Source of the DNA: JALVIU01 sp964462295
GTDB taxonomy: Bacteria; Atribacterota; JALVIU01
DNA: 48,072 nucleotides
NCBI GenBank assembly: GCA_964462295.1
Contig: CAYWXH010000008.1
Coordinates: 1-48,072 of the forward strand
Reading direction: 5' to 3'
Positions 1 to 8,262 of this stretch are shown piece after piece (position 1 is the first letter of the stretch; the number at the start of each line of letters is the position of its first letter). Both the position numbers and the translations under genes were made by a program. The notes under the pieces were generated by a model, which worked only from the letters and a program-made list of their open reading frames with translations, had not been told where the DNA came from and did no database searches.

Positions 1-498
1 TGCCCTTGTGGCTACTATGGGGATAGCTTAAGGGAGTGTACCTGTACTCCTTCCCAAATAATACGATATAGGTCTAAACTTTCAGGTCCTATAATGGATA
101 GGATAGATATCCACATAGATGTACCAAGACTTACATATGAAGAAATTTCGGGATTTCCAGGAGAGGATAAAACAGAGTCTTCAGAAAAAATAAGAGAAAG
201 AGTGATAAAAACACGAAAAATTCAAGAGGAAAGATATAAAGATATACAAGGTATTTCTTTAAATTCCGATCTTCGTGGAGGACTAATAGATAAGTTTTGT
301 AATATTACTCAAGGGGCGAAGTTGCTTTTAAAAGATGCATTTTCTAAACTTGGTCTGAGTGGGCGGGCATATACAAGTATATTAAAAGTTGCAAGGACTA
401 TTTCTGATCTTTCTAAAAAAGATATAATAGATGAATATGCTATTTCAGAGGCCATACAGTATAGGTCATTAGATAAAGATGTGTTCAAGGTTTTTTAA
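1..498 (+). CDS. ComM/YifB-family Mg-chelatase-like AAA+ ATPase, C-terminal part
   Basis: The reading frame is open from base 1 and ends at TAA 496-498, so only the last 165 residues are present. They begin with a CPCGYYGD cysteine segment and continue with SGPIMDRIDIHIDVP, the conserved sensor region of the ComM/YifB family, followed by a helical C-terminal lid domain (LGLSGRAYTSILKVARTI). Family members are AAA+ helicase-like proteins; ComM in Haemophilus and Vibrio promotes branch migration in natural transformation. The Walker motifs would lie upstream of the window. The family assignment is firm. A role in competence here is inferred only. Confidence 0.88.
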   Translation, partial: CPCGYYGDSLRECTCTPSQIIRYRSKLSGPIMDRIDIHIDVPRLTYEEISGFPGEDKTESSEKIRERVIKTRKIQEERYKDIQGISLNSDLRGGLIDKFCNITQGAKLLLKDAFSKLGLSGRAYTSILKVARTISDLSKKDIIDEYAISEAIQYRSLDKDVFKVF

Positions 499-547
499 TG
501 GGTGAGTTTATTTATTATAAAAAATATAAAAATTTGAATAATTTTAC

Positions 548-576
548 TTGACATTTATACGGGAGTGTATTAAAAT
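548..576 (+). promoter_or_regulatory. Sigma-70-type promoter of rplM-rpsI
   Basis: TTGACA at 548-553 and TAAAAT at 571-576 are separated by 17 bp. This is close to the vegetative consensus. Transcription would start near 583 and give a leader of about 64 nt before the rplM ATG at 647. I see no clear ribosomal-protein leader structure in those 64 nt. Confidence 0.8.
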
Positions 577-646
577 TTAAATTGCTTTTGAAATTTTTAA
601 ATTGACTGCAACTATTTTACATATAAAGTAGGGAGGAGTGTGCTAC

Positions 647-1072
647 ATGAAAACATATGTACCAAAAAAAGAGGATATCGAAAGGAAATGGTATGTAATT
701 GATGCTTCCGGTAAACCACTTGGAAGAATTGCTACCCAAATTGCTACTATATTAAGGGGAAAGCATAAGCCTATATATACCCCATTTATGGATACAGGGG
801 ATTATGTAGTAGTAATAAATGCTGATAAGGTAATTCTTACGGGCAGCAAAGAAGAAAAAAAGATCTATTATAAGCATAGTGGATATCCGGGAGGAATTAA
901 GGCTATACCTTATAAGAAGCTAAAGGAGAGGTTCCCTGAGAGGATAATAAGAATGGCTGTAAAGGGAATGATCCCCCATAACTCTTTAGGGAGAAAGATG
1001 CTTAAGAAATTGAAAGTTTATAAAGGGTCAGAACATCCTCACAAGGCTCAGATGCCTGAATTGATTAAATAA
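647..1072 (+). CDS. rplM: 50S ribosomal protein L13
   Basis: The product is 141 residues and matches L13 along its whole length: MKTYVPKKEDIERKWYVIDA at the N-terminus, then LGRIATQIATILRGK, the HSGYPGG segment and MLPHNSLGR-like MIPHNSLGRKML near residue 112. An in-frame GTG lies at 638, but the ATG at 647 fits both the family N-terminus and the spacing from the GGGAGGAG ribosome binding site at 631-638. L13 is an early-assembling protein of the large subunit. It is followed 12 nt later by rpsI, the usual L13-S9 operon, and has its own strong promoter upstream. Confidence 0.97.
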   Translation: MKTYVPKKEDIERKWYVIDASGKPLGRIATQIATILRGKHKPIYTPFMDTGDYVVVINADKVILTGSKEEKKIYYKHSGYPGGIKAIPYKKLKERFPERIIRMAVKGMIPHNSLGRKMLKKLKVYKGSEHPHKAQMPELIK

Positions 1073-1084
1073 GGGAGGTAAGAT

Positions 1085-1474
1085 ATGCCATCTGTTTTTT
1101 ATGGAACGGGAAGAAGAAAAACATCTACCGCGCGTGTGAGACTTGTGCCAGGCACAGGTAAGATAATTATTAATAATAGAGATTTCTCTACTTATTTTGG
1201 CCGAAAAATTTTAAAGATGATAATCGAACAACCCCTTGTGCTTACTGAAACATTAGGTAAGTACGATGTGATAGCTCGTGTAAGAGGGGGTGGATATTCA
1301 GGGCAGGCAGGTGCTATAAAACATGGTATTTCCAGGGCTTTGCTCCAGGTAAATCCAGATTTTAGGCCTATACTTAAAAAGGCAGGATTTCTCACCCGTG
1401 ATCCAAGAATGAAAGAGAGAAAGAAGTATGGACAAAGGGGAGCAAGGGCCAGGTTCCAGTTCTCCAAGAGATAG
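1085..1474 (+). CDS. rpsI: 30S ribosomal protein S9
   Basis: The 129-residue product carries the S9 hallmarks: YGTGRRKTSTARVRL at the N-terminus, RVRGGGYSGQAGAIKHGISRAL in the middle, and the basic tail ending in RFQFSKR, whose last arginine contacts P-site tRNA in characterised ribosomes. AAGGGAGGTAAG just upstream gives a good ribosome binding site for the ATG at 1085. It is co-transcribed with rplM. A short hairpin after the stop codon may terminate the transcript. Confidence 0.97.
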   Translation: MPSVFYGTGRRKTSTARVRLVPGTGKIIINNRDFSTYFGRKILKMIIEQPLVLTETLGKYDVIARVRGGGYSGQAGAIKHGISRALLQVNPDFRPILKKAGFLTRDPRMKERKKYGQRGARARFQFSKR

Positions 1475-1482
1475 ATTTGGTT

Positions 1483-1510
1483 GGGAGGGTTTACCTCCCT
1501 TCCTTTCTTC
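1483..1510 (+). terminator. Probable weak terminator after rpsI
   Basis: GGGAGG (1483-1488) pairs with CCTCCC (1494-1499) across a 5-nt loop, followed by the pyrimidine tract TTCCTTTCTT. The stem is only 6 bp and the tract is not pure T, so read-through into the racemase gene is possible. Confidence 0.5.
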
Positions 1511-1512
1511 AA

Positions 1513-2601
1513 ATGGCTTATTATCCTCGACTTGTTACAAATCTTTCATTGATAAAGCATAATGCAAAGCTTATTCGTAATTTTCTTGCATCCCATGGTA
1601 TCTCTACAATTGCCGTAACAAAAGGTACTACCTCTCATCCTAAAATAGTAGGCGCTATCTCTTCTCAAGGGATAAAGTATATAGGCGATTCTCGTATACT
1701 TAATATAAAAAAGGCCAAACAGGTATATCCACATCTTTCCTATGTCCTCCTTCGTCTCCCCATGTTAAGTGAAATAGAGGATGTAGTAAGTTTTACCGAT
1801 ATAAGTCTAAATAGTGAACTAGAAGTCATTGGGGCCCTTGGTCAGGCTTCTAAGAGGTATGGAGTAATTCATAAAGTTATCCTTATGGTAGATGTGGGAG
1901 ATAGGAGAGAGGGTATTTTGCCTGATGATTTTCTTAGTTTTGTAAAGAAGGCAAAAGAGGTAGATGGTATTAAGATCGTAGGGGTGGGTACGAATTTTGC
2001 ATGTTTTGGCGGTGTCTTACCAGATGAGAAAAATCTCTCTTTGCTTTCAGAGATCTCGCAAGATGCGGAAGATATATTAGGATATCCTTTGGAATTTGTA
2101 TCAGGAGGTTCTACAAGCTCTATTTACCTTGTTTCTCGTGGAAAGATGCCCAAAAAGATTAATAACCTTCGTATAGGAACAGGTATACTTTTGGGGATAG
2201 ATGATATACGCGATATTGAGATAGAGGGGGCAAAAAAAGATACTTTTTATCTTGAGGCCCAGATTATAGAGCTAAAAGAAAAGCCCTCTATGCCCTTTGG
2301 AGAGATTGCAAAAGATGCATTTGGAAATGTTCCCCATTTTGAAGATAAAGGGATAAGAAAGAGGGCTATTTTGGGGATAGGAAAACAGGATGTTATTCTA
2401 TCCTCTTTGAAACCTATAGATGAGAAGGTAGAGATAGTGGGGGGAAGTTCAGACCATATGATTTTGGATGTTACAGCATCAGATATAAATTATAAAATTG
2501 GTGATATAATAAGATTTAGGGTAGCATATACTGCTATGTTGTACCTTTTTAATTCATCTTATGTGACCAAAAAATTTATAGAGGAGGTAGATAGTGAATA
2601 A
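1513..2601 (+). CDS. PLP-dependent ornithine racemase-like protein (alanine racemase fold)
   Basis: The product has 362 residues from ATG 1513. It is a fold-type III PLP barrel protein; the N-terminus (YPRLVTNLSLIKHNAKLI) and TIAVTKGTT, with Lys37 as the likely PLP lysine, resemble the ornithine racemase/YhfX group rather than the biosynthetic Alr found later in the window. Other family marks are LMVDVGDRREG, VSGGSTSS and a C-terminal SSDHMILDVT. Ornithine racemase interconverts L- and D-ornithine. An in-frame TTG at 1477 would put the start before the hairpin, with a poorer match to the family. The ATG at 1513 lacks a clear ribosome binding site. The stop overlaps the ornithine carbamoyltransferase start. 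Substrate specificity is inferred from family resemblance and neighbour. Confidence 0.75.
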   Translation: MAYYPRLVTNLSLIKHNAKLIRNFLASHGISTIAVTKGTTSHPKIVGAISSQGIKYIGDSRILNIKKAKQVYPHLSYVLLRLPMLSEIEDVVSFTDISLNSELEVIGALGQASKRYGVIHKVILMVDVGDRREGILPDDFLSFVKKAKEVDGIKIVGVGTNFACFGGVLPDEKNLSLLSEISQDAEDILGYPLEFVSGGSTSSIYLVSRGKMPKKINNLRIGTGILLGIDDIRDIEIEGAKKDTFYLEAQIIELKEKPSMPFGEIAKDAFGNVPHFEDKGIRKRAILGIGKQDVILSSLKPIDEKVEIVGGSSDHMILDVTASDINYKIGDIIRFRVAYTAMLYLFNSSYVTKKFIEEVDSE

Positions 2602-3526
2602 GAATTTTAAGGGAAGAGATTTTACACAAGTATTAGATTTTTCCAAGGAAGAGCTTTGGTATGCTCTAAGTTATGCAAAAGATCTTAAATTAAAAAGGAT
2701 GGCAGGTGAGTCTGTAGAGGTTTTAAAAGGAAAAATCCTTGCACTTATATTTGAAAAACCATCACTTAGGACAAGGGTCTCATTTGAAGTAGGTATGAAG
2801 GAGCTAGGGGGGGATACTATATATCTTTCTCCTCAGGATATAGGCCTTGGAAAGAGGGAATCGGTAAAAGATACAGCATTAGTAATAGCAAGATATGTAT
2901 CCGGTATTATGGTGCGTACATTTTCTCACAAAATCGTGGAAGATCTTGCAAAATATGCAGATGTTCCGGTAATAAATGGGTTAAGTGACACATATCATCC
3001 TTGCCAGGCTATGGGAGATATGCTTACCATATGGGAGAAAAAAGGACGGATAGAAGGTGTAAATATTGCCTTCATTGGTGATGGAAATAATGTCTCCAAT
3101 TCACTTCTCTTGCTCTCCTCAAGACTCGGTGCTAATTTCTCTTTGGCATCTCCAAAAGGATATGAGACAAAGAGTGAGATTTTGGAGGTAGCAAAAGAGG
3201 AGGCCAAAAAGAGTGGGTCGAAGATCCTTATTACAAATGACCCAAATGAGGCTGTAGAAAATGCAGATGTTATATATACAGATGTATGGGCAAGCATGGG
3301 ACAGGAAAGCGAAAAAGAAGAGAGAATGAAAGTGTTTGAGGCATATCAGGTAAATATGGATCTTGTAAATCGGGCAAAAGACGATGTAATCATAATGCAT
3401 TGTTTACCTGCACATAGGGGAGAGGAAATTACAGATGAGGTGATAGATAGTCCTCACTCTGTCGTAATCCAACAGGCAGAAAATAGACTTCATGCACAAA
3501 AGGCAATAATGGCACTAGTTATGTGA
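2594..3526 (+). CDS. argF: Ornithine carbamoyltransferase
   Basis: This 310-residue enzyme transfers a carbamoyl group from carbamoyl phosphate to L-ornithine, giving citrulline. The carbamoyl phosphate loop SLRTR is at residues 57-61, HPCQ at 135-138, and HCLPAHRGEEIT near residue 270 is the ornithine-specific signature that separates it from aspartate carbamoyltransferase. The GTG start at 2594 overlaps the racemase stop by 8 nt and follows GAGGAGG at 2581-2587, so the two genes are translationally coupled. No other arginine gene lies in the window. An anabolic role is the default, but a catabolic role (arcB-like) with the racemase cannot be excluded. Confidence 0.9.
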   Translation: MNKNFKGRDFTQVLDFSKEELWYALSYAKDLKLKRMAGESVEVLKGKILALIFEKPSLRTRVSFEVGMKELGGDTIYLSPQDIGLGKRESVKDTALVIARYVSGIMVRTFSHKIVEDLAKYADVPVINGLSDTYHPCQAMGDMLTIWEKKGRIEGVNIAFIGDGNNVSNSLLLLSSRLGANFSLASPKGYETKSEILEVAKEEAKKSGSKILITNDPNEAVENADVIYTDVWASMGQESEKEERMKVFEAYQVNMDLVNRAKDDVIIMHCLPAHRGEEITDEVIDSPHSVVIQQAENRLHAQKAIMALVM

Positions 3527-3532
3527 GAAAAA

Positions 3533-3553
3533 GGGGCCATAGGCCCCTTTTAT
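3533..3553 (+). terminator. Intrinsic terminator after argF
   Basis: GGGGCC (3533-3538) and GGCCCC (3542-3547) form a perfect 6-bp GC stem with a 3-nt loop, preceded by A-rich and followed by T-rich sequence (TTTTATATT). It separates the racemase-argF unit from cdaA. Confidence 0.85.
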
Positions 3554-3567
3554 ATTAGGAGGGTTAA

Positions 3568-4344
3568 TTGTTTCATTTTGGTATTTTTGATCTTATTGAT
3601 ATCCTTATAGTTGCATTTATATTTTATAATCTTATGGTTATAATAAAAGATACCCCTGCAATATATCTTGCTAAAGGGCTTTTTCTCCTATTTATAATCT
3701 TTGGAATAAGTCAAGTTTTTCATTTCCATGCACTTGGTTGGTTTTCAAAGTGGATGATAGCTGGACTTGCCGTTCTTATCCCTATCGTTTTTCAGCCAGA
3801 GCTTAGAAAAATCCTTATGGAGATGGGTAAAAAAGGGTTTTTTACACAAGAGTTTTTTCTCTTTGAAAAAGAACCCTCTCTTACAGAACATACTATAAAT
3901 GAGATTCTTCTTGCTGTGCAAGCCCTTGCAAAAAAGAAAATTGGAGCCCTTTTGGTGCTTGAGAGAGAAATGGGCTTAAAAGATATTATAGATACAGGTA
4001 TTATGATAGATGGAAAGGTTTCATCAGAGCTCCTATACAGTATTTTTATCCCAGAATCCCCTATTCACGATGGAGCTGTAGTAATAAAGGCAAATAGACT
4101 CCTTGCAGCAGGATGTATCCTACCTTTGACACAGAGACAGGATTTGGATAAGGTACTTGGGACAAGACATAGGGCAGGTATAGGTATTACAGAGATTTCA
4201 GATGCTATTGCTATAGTGGTCTCTGAAGAGAGGGGTTGGATTTCCATATCTGTAAATGGAAGACTTGTCAAAAATGTTACCTTAGCTTCATTAAGAACTG
4301 TACTCAATAGATTTTATATAGATAAAGCGAAAAAGAAGGGGTGA
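3568..4344 (+). CDS. cdaA: Membrane diadenylate cyclase CdaA (DacA)
   Basis: The product makes c-di-AMP from two ATP. Three hydrophobic segments occupy about residues 5-80, followed by the DAC domain with the catalytic DGA at 168-170 and RHR at 200-202, both intact. Length (258 aa) is typical for CdaA. The TTG start at 3568 sits 4-5 nt after AGGAGGG (3557-3563), and no better start exists at that point. cdaR and glmM follow immediately, the canonical cdaA-cdaR-glmM operon in which CdaR and GlmM bind and modulate the cyclase. c-di-AMP governs potassium and osmotic balance in characterised Firmicutes. Confidence 0.95.
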   Translation: MFHFGIFDLIDILIVAFIFYNLMVIIKDTPAIYLAKGLFLLFIIFGISQVFHFHALGWFSKWMIAGLAVLIPIVFQPELRKILMEMGKKGFFTQEFFLFEKEPSLTEHTINEILLAVQALAKKKIGALLVLEREMGLKDIIDTGIMIDGKVSSELLYSIFIPESPIHDGAVVIKANRLLAAGCILPLTQRQDLDKVLGTRHRAGIGITEISDAIAIVVSEERGWISISVNGRLVKNVTLASLRTVLNRFYIDKAKKKG

Positions 4345-4358
4345 TTAAGTTTATAAAA

Positions 4359-5036
4359 ATGAAAAAAATACATGAATGGCTCAAATATGATTGGCAACTA
4401 AAATTGATTTCCCTTTTGATAGCTATACTACTTTGGTTATATGTTACGGCTATTCAAACCCCTCAAATTACAAAGGTTTTTATGGTACCTATCCACTATT
4501 ATGGGTTAAGTACCAATTTTATAGTGGATAGGGATAATAGGTATGTCAGTGTATATCTTAGGGGACCAAAGAGTATAATAGACCATGTAGAACCTCAAGA
4601 ACTTAATGTATTTTTAGACCTTTCGAAAATAGAAAAACCCGGGAAATATAATATATCTGTAAGTGCTTCTGTCCAAAGTGGTTTAAACCTTGTTAAGATA
4701 GAACCAAAATCTCTAGGGGTAAAAGTATATAAAGCTACCATAAAGTTTTTTTTAATAAAACCTACATTTTTAGGGGAGAAAATAAGGGGATATAAACTAT
4801 TATTTACCCCGAATCTTGTAAAAGTAAAAGGGAAAAAAGAAGATATAGACCATGTAAAATATGTAACCCTTTTTCTCCCTGATAGTATTTTAAAGGAGCA
4901 TATACAGAAAAAAAGATTTTTAAAAATTATGAAGATATATCCCATTACAGATTATGGGGAAATTGTAGAAGGTATAAAATTAGAGCCAAAGATAGTAGAG
5001 GTTATTTTTGAAAAGAAAGAGGGAGGAGAGAAATGA
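4359..5036 (+). CDS. cdaR: CdaA regulator CdaR (YbbR domains)
   Basis: The product has an N-terminal membrane anchor (LKLISLLIAILLWLYVTAI) and then a mostly beta extracytoplasmic part of about 190 residues that fits two YbbR repeats, fewer than the four of Bacillus CdaR. A GTG at 4341 overlaps the cdaA stop and could add six residues. The ATG at 4359 gives the usual family N-terminus (MKKIHEWLKYDWQ) but leaves a long gap to the GGGGTGA binding site, so the start is uncertain. CdaR contacts CdaA in the membrane and alters c-di-AMP synthesis. Overlap with glmM is 4 nt. Confidence 0.85.
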   Translation: MKKIHEWLKYDWQLKLISLLIAILLWLYVTAIQTPQITKVFMVPIHYYGLSTNFIVDRDNRYVSVYLRGPKSIIDHVEPQELNVFLDLSKIEKPGKYNISVSASVQSGLNLVKIEPKSLGVKVYKATIKFFLIKPTFLGEKIRGYKLLFTPNLVKVKGKKEDIDHVKYVTLFLPDSILKEHIQKKRFLKIMKIYPITDYGEIVEGIKLEPKIVEVIFEKKEGGEK

Positions 5037-6358
5037 AAAAATATTTTGGGACAGATGGGGTAAGAGATATTGCAAATACAGGACTTATTACCCCAGAGGG
5101 TGCTGTTTCTCTGGGAAAAACTCTGGCGTATTACATCTTGGAGAGGGAACTACCAAGAAAAGTGGTGGTAGGAAAAGACACAAGGATGTCTGGAGATTTT
5201 TTGGAAGATGCCATCTCTTCTGGTCTTTCTTCGATGGGAATAGAAGTTTATAAACTTGGAATAGTAACTACCCCAGGAGTTGCTTATCTTTCAAGGATTC
5301 TTGATGTAGGTGGAGGGGTAGTTATATCTGCATCTCATAATCCGTATTATGACAATGGGATAAAGTTTTTTACCAATGAGGGATTTAAATTTCCAGATAA
5401 TGAAGAAGAATATCTTGAAGAAATCTTAGATAACCATGTTTATAATACCAAGATTCCCCACTATACTGAGATAAGAAAGATTTATAAAAAGGATGAACTT
5501 ATAAGAGAATATGAGGAGTTTTTAAAAGGTATATACAAGGGAGAAGGCTTTCCCTATAAGGTAATTGTGGATACAGCAAATGGGGCAACTTATAAGATTG
5601 CCCAAGACATTTTTTCAGATATGGGGAAGTTTGAGTTTATAAACTGTGAGCCAAACGGATTAAATATAAATTTTGAGGCAGGGGCTACCCACCTTGATGG
5701 ACTTATTGAAAGTGTAAAAGAGAAAGGGGCTTATCTTGGGTTTGCCTATGATGGTGATGGGGATAGATTGATGGTAGTATCCTCATCAGGTAAGGTGATC
5801 GATGGAGATGCACTTTTATACCTTTTTGCAAAGGAATTTGGCGAGAGAGAGATTGTAGTAACTATGATGTCTAATATAGGACTCGATATCTCTCTTAAAA
5901 AAAGGGGAATAAAGGTCAGGAGAATTCCTAAGGTAGGAGATAAGTATGTAGTGGATGAGATGAAGAGGAAAGGTGTAAGGATTGGAGGAGAACAATCTGG
6001 ACATATTGTCTTTTTAGATAAAGAGACAACAGGAGATGGACTCTTTACATCACTTATGGTGATGAATCTTTTAAGTGAAAGCAAAAATGAAATAGAGACA
6101 CTTCTTGATGGGTTTTTGGAATTTCCTCAAAAACTTATAAATATTGAGGTTAAAGATAAGACCCTTTTTTATAAAGACAGTAAAGTACAAGATACAATAA
6201 GAGATATAGAGCAAGAAATAGAAGGTAAAGGGCTTTTAGTGGTAAGACCCTCAGGGACAGAACCCCTTATAAGGATTATGGCACAGGCAGAAGATGAGAG
6301 ACATTTAGATGAGATCATAGAAAGGGTAAAAAGGATAATAGAGGAAAGACTTGCATGA
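5033..6358 (+). CDS. glmM: Phosphoglucosamine mutase GlmM
   Basis: The enzyme converts glucosamine-6-phosphate to glucosamine-1-phosphate on the way to UDP-GlcNAc and peptidoglycan. The 441-residue product has FGTDGVRD at the N-terminus, the phosphoserine loop ISASHNP with Ser101, the metal loop DGDGDR near residue 240, and the phosphate-binding RPSGTEPLIRIM near residue 405. The ATG at 5033 follows GGGAGGAG and overlaps cdaR by 4 nt. GlmM also binds and inhibits CdaA in several Firmicutes, which fits this operon. Confidence 0.96.
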   Translation: MKKYFGTDGVRDIANTGLITPEGAVSLGKTLAYYILERELPRKVVVGKDTRMSGDFLEDAISSGLSSMGIEVYKLGIVTTPGVAYLSRILDVGGGVVISASHNPYYDNGIKFFTNEGFKFPDNEEEYLEEILDNHVYNTKIPHYTEIRKIYKKDELIREYEEFLKGIYKGEGFPYKVIVDTANGATYKIAQDIFSDMGKFEFINCEPNGLNINFEAGATHLDGLIESVKEKGAYLGFAYDGDGDRLMVVSSSGKVIDGDALLYLFAKEFGEREIVVTMMSNIGLDISLKKRGIKVRRIPKVGDKYVVDEMKRKGVRIGGEQSGHIVFLDKETTGDGLFTSLMVMNLLSESKNEIETLLDGFLEFPQKLINIEVKDKTLFYKDSKVQDTIRDIEQEIEGKGLLVVRPSGTEPLIRIMAQAEDERHLDEIIERVKRIIEERLA

Positions 6359-6696
6359 TTTTAGGTATCGGAATAGATATAGTAGAAGTAGATAGGATAA
6401 AAAAGCTTTGCCTAAGGTATAAAGAGCGGTTTCTAACGAGGATATATACAGAAAAGGAGCTTGACTATTGTATGAATAAGGCAAATAGATATGAGTGTCT
6501 CTCAGGCAGATTTGCCGCAAAAGAGGCAGTGGTAAAGGCAACAGGTGGAAGAATTAGAGTATATAAGGAGATTGAAATACTAAATAGTAGTCGTGGGCCT
6601 TTGGTAAATATCATAGAAGATGATGCCTATAAAATACATGTAAGTATTTCACATATAGAAAAATTGGCCATTTCTTTGGCCATTTGGGAGGGGTAG
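6355..6696 (+). CDS. acpS: Holo-[acyl-carrier-protein] synthase
   Basis: This 113-residue protein has the short AcpS-type phosphopantetheinyl transferase signature: GIGIDIVEVDRI at the N-terminus with the metal-binding Asp8, then SGRFAAKEAVVKA at about residues 49-61 carrying the second metal-binding Glu. It transfers 4-phosphopantetheine from CoA to acyl carrier protein for lipid synthesis. Start and glmM stop overlap as ATGA. The next gene starts 3 nt after its stop. The acpS-nnr-alr order is common in Firmicutes. Confidence 0.94.
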   Translation: MILGIGIDIVEVDRIKKLCLRYKERFLTRIYTEKELDYCMNKANRYECLSGRFAAKEAVVKATGGRIRVYKEIEILNSSRGPLVNIIEDDAYKIHVSISHIEKLAISLAIWEG

Positions 6697-6699
6697 ATA

Positions 6700-8262
6700 A
6701 TGAAGCTTATAACACCTTCGATGATGAAAGAGTGGGAAGGGAATATATTTTCTCAATACGGTATCCCTTCATTTTTATTTATGGAACAGGCAGGTGCCTC
6801 TCTTTTTCGTTTCATAAAAGATAGGGTAAAACTTGATTATACCAAGAAGATTGCTGTAATTTCAGGAAAAGGGAATAATGGTGGAGATGGCATAGTTTGT
6901 GCAAGATATTTGATGGAGGCAGGTTATGATGTTACGCTTTTTGCCTTATTTGAAGGGCTGCCAAAGGGTGAAGATGCCAAACTCAATTTTGAGTTTTATA
7001 AAAAAAGTGGGGGAAGGGTATATCATATTTCTGAGGATTTGATCTCTGAATTTAAAGAGAGGATTAAAATATATTCTTTTATAGTGGATGCTATCTTAGG
7101 AATAGGTGTAAAAAGAGAAGTAGATGGGTTATACAAAGAGATCATTCAGATTGTAAACAAAATGGAAGTACCCGTATTGTCTGTAGATACCCCATCTGGA
7201 GTAGACCTTTCAAATGGGAAGGTTTTGGGATCTGCTATAAAGGCTACCTATACGATAACCTTTGGTATTCCAAAGATAGGACTATATGTATACCCAGGGA
7301 GATATTTTGCCGGGGAGGTATTTGTTGAAAAGGTAGGTTTCCCAAGTAAGGATATTCAAAAATTTAAAACAGATGATCTCCTTATTGACGAAAACATGGT
7401 CCTTTCCATTTTTCCAAAGAGGATTCCATGGGGACATAAAGGTACATTTGGAAAGGTACTTACTATTTCTGGGAGTAAAGGTCTTACAGGTGCTGCGTAT
7501 CTTGCATCTATGGGGGTACTAAAGGCGGGAGGAGGACTTTCGTATCTTGTAATTCCAGAGAGTTTGGATGGACAGATAAAGTCTATGACCCCTGAGATAA
7601 TTACTATACCTGTTGAAGAAAAAGATGGGCATATAGCATATAATGCCTATGATGACATAATGAAAAAAATTGACGATGTAGATGCATTTGTCATTGGTCC
7701 AGGGTTAGGTATAAGTGAAGGGGTAAAAAGATTGGTATATGCCATTATCTCTGATAGTAATAAACCATTTGTGCTTGATGCAGATGGAATAAATGCTATA
7801 TCCCATAACCCTGAGGTTCTTAATGATGTAAAGGTGCCATTTGTTATTACCCCACATCCAGGAGAATTAGGTCGCATATTAGATCTACCCGCCCATAAAG
7901 TAGATGAAGATAGGGTAGATATAGCAAAAGAGGTTTCAAAAAAGTATAAAAACATGGTACTTGTTCTAAAAGGGGCGACTACAATTGTGGCAAAAGATGG
8001 AATATCTTATTATAATATTACGGGAAATTCTGGTATGGCAACAGCAGGATCTGGAGATGTGCTCTCTGGGATTATAGGTGCCTTTCTTGGAAGGGGTATA
8101 GGTGTAGTTGAGTCTTCCATATTGGGGGTCTATGTACATGGAAAATCTGGGGATATGGCTGCATCATACAAAGGAGAATCTGGGATAATAGCCACAGACC
8201 TTCTTGCATATCTTCCATATGTATTAAAAACTATTGAGGAGGAGAAAAATGATAGATTTTAA
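6700..8262 (+). CDS. nnr: Bifunctional NAD(P)H-hydrate repair enzyme (epimerase and dehydratase)
   Basis: The 520-residue product fuses two metabolite-repair enzymes. Residues 1-210 are the YjeF-N epimerase, with GKGNNGGDGIVCARYL and DAILGIG. Residues 225-510 are the ribokinase-like ADP/ATP-dependent (S)-NAD(P)H-hydrate dehydratase, with VIGPGLG, TPHPGELGRIL and the NSGMATAGSGDVLSG substrate loop. Together they recover NADH and NADPH damaged by heat or acid hydration, which is useful in a thermophile. The gene follows acpS at 3 nt, behind GGGAGGGG, and overlaps the N-terminal side of alr slightly. Confidence 0.94.
   Translation: MKLITPSMMKEWEGNIFSQYGIPSFLFMEQAGASLFRFIKDRVKLDYTKKIAVISGKGNNGGDGIVCARYLMEAGYDVTLFALFEGLPKGEDAKLNFEFYKKSGGRVYHISEDLISEFKERIKIYSFIVDAILGIGVKREVDGLYKEIIQIVNKMEVPVLSVDTPSGVDLSNGKVLGSAIKATYTITFGIPKIGLYVYPGRYFAGEVFVEKVGFPSKDIQKFKTDDLLIDENMVLSIFPKRIPWGHKGTFGKVLTISGSKGLTGAAYLASMGVLKAGGGLSYLVIPESLDGQIKSMTPEIITIPVEEKDGHIAYNAYDDIMKKIDDVDAFVIGPGLGISEGVKRLVYAIISDSNKPFVLDADGINAISHNPEVLNDVKVPFVITPHPGELGRILDLPAHKVDEDRVDIAKEVSKKYKNMVLVLKGATTIVAKDGISYYNITGNSGMATAGSGDVLSGIIGAFLGRGIGVVESSILGVYVHGKSGDMAASYKGESGIIATDLLAYLPYVLKTIEEEKNDRF

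Noticed and set aside
5008..5253. Open frame overlapping the start of glmM
   Set aside because: It is an alternative frame of glmM with no family features.
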